Source: an uncultured Mollicutes bacterium (GTDB taxonomy: Bacteria > Bacillota_I > Bacilli_A > Acholeplasmatales > Anaeroplasmataceae). From it: 64,000 nt of DNA. The number at the start of each line of letters is the position of its first letter. The first letter of the stretch is position 1. The notes beneath the pieces are model-generated. The model searched no databases. It saw only the letters and a program-made list of their open reading frames with translations, and was not told the DNA's origin. Location: NCBI GenBank assembly GCA_900540175.1, contig UQFG01000002.1, positions 62,001 through 126,000 on the forward strand, read 5' to 3'. Below, piece by piece: positions 60,410-64,000 of this stretch. A program made the position numbers and the translations under genes.

Positions 60410-62611
60410 CTAGAAGCCTTTGCAGGCTTTTTTTTCGGCAATAAAAGCAGTTATTTTGTTTTTAATTTGAATCAAGAGAGTTAAGAAAATTCCCATTACA
60501 GCATAAAATGCCGCAACCAAAGTGAAAATAATCCATTGACTGTCAAGCAATTGAACATTCCAATCGAATAATGATTCAAATACAGTCGGACACAAAAAAC
60601 GAATGCTTAAGATATACAAAGTGATGGTCAATAACAAATAAAAACCGAAACTGAATAGATGATAAAACGCATGATAAAACCATTGGCTTCGGATCGGTAT
60701 GGTTTTTTCTTTTAATAAAGCAAGATCGTTTTCTTTTCGGGTTGTTTCCAAAAAGAAGGAGATGCAAATCAAGAAAACATTTAATAAAATAAACACCACG
60801 ACCAATCGTCGGACAATCGGCTGAATCAGCGAAAAACGCTCAAAAGCATCAATGAGTAGGTGGTTGTTACTATAAGACAGCATACAGTTTTCTTCCATTA
60901 TTTTTTCAACGGTCGATAAAGAAAGTTGTTGTTGGTTTAAATAGAAATTAGGGGCCTCATCCAAGCGATCGTCCATCATTTTTTGTTGGGCTTCGGCATC
61001 TTTTAAAACAATACAACTTTCAGCGGATTCAAAGATTCCGCTAACGGTTAAAAACGCATCAAAAACAGTCGGATTTGAGTATCCTTTCGGCTGATAACGA
61101 GCAGAAAACAAATTGAACCGACCAAGGATATCAAATGAGATGGCATGCTGTTTTAAATAACCTGTACTTACCAAACATTCGGTATCGGTTTTGGGGAACG
61201 TTCCTTGTAAGAGGAGTCTTGTTTCTCCGTCTTCTAAATTTTTCAAGCCGGAAATGCTTTGGCAATACGTTTCGTTTTGAAAAAAAGAATAGTAAGCCTC
61301 TTTTAAAAGATAATAAGTATCTTTGGTCATATAGCAGCGATAATAAAGATAATTGGCTTCATTGATGTATTCGGGCATTTTTTGATAAACCGATTCATCA
61401 AGTTGTAAAAAGGTTTCGTATTGTGTTTGAAAACAACCTTTTACAATCAGTTTCATACCACATACTTCAAAATACGTTGTTTCATCATCTTGTTGCAAAT
61501 AACCGTTTTCCAGTTGATGATAAAGATAGTCGCTGATGACGACTTCCCCATTTGTCAAAGGAATTTCTTGATAAGTGTCGGTAAATAAAATCTGATTTAA
61601 GCGAATGTGATCAGACGGATAGATGGTTTCGTTTTCTTCCAGTTCGAAAAAAGGTGTGAAAAAGTCGTGTTGGATAAGATTTCGCACCTCCACCATTTCC
61701 GAGGCGTTCTTTTCAAGATAAGATGATAAAGAAGAAGAACAGGAAAACCCTTCAAACGGCAGATAAAAGAGTTCGGAAGAGCGATATTCGTTGATCAAAT
61801 AAAGCGGTTCTGATGCGAATTGAATGGTTCGGTAATAAATGTCTGCCTGTGATAGCGATGCCATTTGCAAACACAACATAAGCATCAAGGATAACACAGC
61901 CCAAAAGAAGCAAAACAGCGGTTTGGCTTTAAAAAAGATAATCTTGTTTAAAAGTTTCGGATTGTAATAAGACGGTTTGATTTCCTGTGGAAGCGGCTTT
62001 TCTTCTGGATCGTTTGGAAAAACAATCTTTTTTCCTTCGATGGAAAGAATTCCATCCCATAATCCATTTTGTTGTTGGATGTCCTGATGAGAGGTACAAA
62101 GAATGATTTTGTTTTTCGATACGTGTTTTAATAACTGTAAAAGGATCTCGGCCGTATCCGCATCGACATGGCTGGTCGGCTCATCCAATAAAAGAATGGG
62201 TTTATCTTCTAATAATGCCATGCAAATAGCCAATCGTTGTTTTTCACCGGCGGAAAGATTTTTTGTTTTTTTCTTTTTCCATTGATCGCTTAGACCGACT
62301 TGTCGAATCAAATCGGCGATCTTTTGCTCGTCTTTTTCAAACAACAATAGATTTTCAAGAACCGTCAATCGTTCGAATACGGTCAATTTGGCATTGACAT
62401 AACTGATTTGATCGAAAGGATCTTGCTTTTGACCAAATTGGATTTGACATGGTGAAGGGATAAGGCCTTTTAGGATTTTAAATAAAGTCGTTTTCCCATA
62501 ACCGTTTTTTCCTTTTAACAAGTAAAGACCCGGACTTTTAATGGTAAATTCGGCATCGTCAAATAAAGTTTGAATACCATAACGTAATGTTAAATGTCGT
62601 ACATAAAACAT
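60410..62611 (-). CDS. ABC transporter: ATPase fused to FtsX-like permease
   Basis: A 733-residue protein. Residues 1-205 form an ABC ATPase with Walker A GKNGYGKTT (residues 34-42), signature LSAGEKQR and Walker B ILLLDEPTS. A first membrane helix lies at about 232-252, then a 350-residue outside domain, then three helices at about 610-635, 655-680 and 697-722. This is the MacB-type layout but with the ATPase at the N-terminus. Such transporters act on peptides, antimicrobials or envelope signals. Its partner permease lies eight bases upstream on the same strand. Confidence 0.82.
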   Translation of the reverse strand: MFYVRHLTLRYGIQTLFDDAEFTIKSPGLYLLKGKNGYGKTTLFKILKGLIPSPCQIQFGQKQDPFDQISYVNAKLTVFERLTVLENLLLFEKDEQKIADLIRQVGLSDQWKKKKTKNLSAGEKQRLAICMALLEDKPILLLDEPTSHVDADTAEILLQLLKHVSKNKIILCTSHQDIQQQNGLWDGILSIEGKKIVFPNDPEEKPLPQEIKPSYYNPKLLNKIIFFKAKPLFCFFWAVLSLMLMLCLQMASLSQADIYYRTIQFASEPLYLINEYRSSELFYLPFEGFSCSSSLSSYLEKNASEMVEVRNLIQHDFFTPFFELEENETIYPSDHIRLNQILFTDTYQEIPLTNGEVVISDYLYHQLENGYLQQDDETTYFEVCGMKLIVKGCFQTQYETFLQLDESVYQKMPEYINEANYLYYRCYMTKDTYYLLKEAYYSFFQNETYCQSISGLKNLEDGETRLLLQGTFPKTDTECLVSTGYLKQHAISFDILGRFNLFSARYQPKGYSNPTVFDAFLTVSGIFESAESCIVLKDAEAQQKMMDDRLDEAPNFYLNQQQLSLSTVEKIMEENCMLSYSNNHLLIDAFERFSLIQPIVRRLVVVFILLNVFLICISFFLETTRKENDLALLKEKTIPIRSQWFYHAFYHLFSFGFYLLLTITLYILSIRFLCPTVFESLFDWNVQLLDSQWIIFTLVAAFYAVMGIFLTLLIQIKNKITAFIAEKKACKGF
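60414..60435 (+). terminator. Terminator at the end of the hsdR remnant
   Basis: AAGCCT-TTGC-AGGCTT (60414-60429) is followed by a T-run on the plus strand. The sequence also encodes the last codons of the minus-strand transporter gene. Confidence 0.7.
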
Positions 62612-62619
62612 AGGATCAC

Positions 62620-64000
62620 CTAAAATGCCAACCCGATTAATTTAGAAAAGGGAAGATAAAGATAGATCGATGTCAAAACAATAAGTCCGATCCAAAAAAG
62701 ATGCATCCAAAGGGGAATCAAATAAGAAACCAAAAAACTTTCCCGTAAGGTGTATCCTTTGGATTTTAATTTGCTGATGGTTTGATGATAGTCCGGTTTT
62801 AAATAAAACAGCCAATAAAGAGTAAACCCACCAAGGATTGCAAAAATGAAAATAAGGATTAAAATCGGGGCGATCCGATCATAGTTTTCTTTATGACGGA
62901 AAGTTTGGATGACCAGTTGTTCATTGGCATAGTCCATGTCGTCGTTGACGAGTGTGTCGTTTAAAAAAGCAGAAAATTCTTTTTGATTACAGTCAATGAA
63001 GGTTATTGTTTTTGTCGGCCCGCCATACAAACTTTCCAACTTATCACATTCTAAAGTTGATACGATTTCTTCAAAAACCGGTTGGCTGACCCGGAGCGCA
63101 ACCAACGGCGGATAGGTTCCATAAAGGGGACTTCGGACAAAAGTCAGTTCTTTTTGAATCTTTTTTCCGTTTTGATTTTCAAATGTAATTGTAAATTTTT
63201 TTCCGAAATAATCGTTTAAATCAAGATCTGTTATTGGAATACCGGTCAAAACGGAAAGATACTCTTTGGAAGTACAAAATTCATCTGAGTTGAGACCATC
63301 GTCTATGATAGGAGGAATTTTCCATAACAATAAGAAATTATTCAAACCGACCACACCTACCTTACCGTCGTTTCTATCGTATAAGAAAAAAAGATCGGTG
63401 GCTGTTTGTTCATTGGAAAAAACAAAGCAGTAATACGTTTCGGCTCGATGAATAAAGTCATCTAATTTGCTTTGATAATACGGTTCTTCTTCATTGGGAA
63501 GATATCGTTTATAGTCGGTTTCGTAAATTTCAATGGAAAGAGGGGTTGAATTGAAAGTGCGGACTGTCAGCGGATTTTGTGATTCATTTTGTTTTGGAAC
63601 ATAATCTTCATTTTTCATCTGTGATAAATCTGTGTTTTGGAAAGACAAATCGTATAAATAATCACTGATGTACAATGTATGATCTTTTAATGTTTCTTTT
63701 GTTCCGTTTCTGTACAAAACCGGCGTGACAATCAATTGGTCGCAGATTACATATTGTTCTGTTTCTCGGAACAACCAAAACTCCTTTTCAATGGATATCG
63801 CTTCCGGAAACGAATAAGAAGCTGTCCCGGTATAAACGGGAATGTTTTGATAATCGATGGCTCTTTTTGCAAGAGTAAGATAGTCTGTACGATAGATCAA
63901 AGAACATACACAAGTCGTTAATAAGAGAAGATAAAGGAACAGATGACTGAAAATGCTGACTTTTTTGGACTTATGTACAAATAAGTTCCACGCATTCCCC
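62620..64000 (-). CDS. FtsX-like ABC permease, partial at its 5' end
   Basis: The reading frame stays open to the window edge and shows at least 459 residues. The visible N-terminal part, NAWNLFVHKSKKVSIF followed by a hydrophobic helix, is typical of the first membrane segment of FtsX/MacB-like permeases, so only a few codons may be missing. A large outside domain follows, and three helices lie at the C-terminus, with the last near SYLIPLWMHLFWIGLIVL. It is translationally close to the ATPase-permease gene (eight bases, with AGGTGAT between), and the two probably form one exporter complex. No substrate is visible. Confidence 0.75.
   Translation of the reverse strand, partial: GNAWNLFVHKSKKVSIFSHLFLYLLLLTTCVCSLIYRTDYLTLAKRAIDYQNIPVYTGTASYSFPEAISIEKEFWLFRETEQYVICDQLIVTPVLYRNGTKETLKDHTLYISDYLYDLSFQNTDLSQMKNEDYVPKQNESQNPLTVRTFNSTPLSIEIYETDYKRYLPNEEEPYYQSKLDDFIHRAETYYCFVFSNEQTATDLFFLYDRNDGKVGVVGLNNFLLLWKIPPIIDDGLNSDEFCTSKEYLSVLTGIPITDLDLNDYFGKKFTITFENQNGKKIQKELTFVRSPLYGTYPPLVALRVSQPVFEEIVSTLECDKLESLYGGPTKTITFIDCNQKEFSAFLNDTLVNDDMDYANEQLVIQTFRHKENYDRIAPILILIFIFAILGGFTLYWLFYLKPDYHQTISKLKSKGYTLRESFLVSYLIPLWMHLFWIGLIVLTSIYLYLPFSKLIGLAF

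Overview
The window looks like a chromosome segment of a low-GC, endospore-forming Bacillota, most like the Erysipelotrichia or related gut Bacilli. The evidence is AGGAGG-type ribosome sites, TTGnnn-N17-TATAAT promoters, the standard genetic code, family-level likeness of the housekeeping proteins, a SpoIIE phosphatase with YabP/YabQ sporulation proteins, and a B. subtilis-style pyrG leader. I could run no database search, so the lineage is inference.

Layout. 1-2.7 kb: the end of a rubredoxin-like protein, an unknown protein, a decayed gene, and a Fic-fold gene whose transcript looks leaderless. 2.8-15.7 kb (+): an ABC exporter, rRNA methyltransferase, two peptidases, pyrG behind a CTP-sensing-type attenuator, asnA, tsaD, uppP, a DUF1576 membrane protein, a small protein and a PAP2 phosphatase. 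15.7-20.4 kb (-): a CRP-like regulator and a two-gene, split version of the large acyl-CoA dehydratase activase protein. 20.7-28.1 kb (+): a GLUG-repeat lipoprotein, cysS-mrnC, a P-type ATPase with a very large outside loop, and a 50-residue peptide. 28.2-30.5 kb: a DUF3795 protein (-), a 45-residue membrane peptide behind a perfect 20-bp palindrome, fba and an RpiB/LacAB-like protein.

30.7-41.3 kb (-): glycosyltransferase, acetyltransferase, an unknown protein and lysS; then yabP-yabQ; then spoIIE and tilS-hpt-ftsH-rqcP. These last genes belong to the classic sporulation/division neighbourhood, but rqcP-yabP-yabQ lie downstream of ftsH and no divIC is seen among them. 41.3-51.3 kb: maf, dusB, hflX (-), a ClpC-like ATPase whose second ATPase domain has lost its nucleotide-binding motifs, an acetyltransferase, a DegV protein, fhs and an HprK/PEPCK-fold protein. 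51.3-53.9 kb: a DUF4097-like lipoprotein and a TetR regulator divergent from a membrane-anchored Ntn hydrolase (choloylglycine hydrolase-like).

53.9-60.4 kb is an accessory island. It holds a tRNA T-arm-like relic, an archaeal-type ATPase/nuclease-like protein, and a type I restriction-modification locus in which hsdM, hsdS and hsdR are all broken. Two open genes, a membrane-anchored unknown and a DUF3644/HEPN-like protein, survive inside it. 60.4-64.0 kb (-) is an ABC/FtsX-like two-gene transporter running off the window.

The most interesting items are the degenerate ClpC paralogue, the P-type ATPase loop, the pyrG attenuator, the histidine-less Fic protein with its inverted-repeat promoter, the surviving HEPN pair in the wrecked restriction locus, and the TetR/Ntn-hydrolase module. 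No CRISPR array, rRNA gene, intact tRNA gene or insertion sequence was seen.
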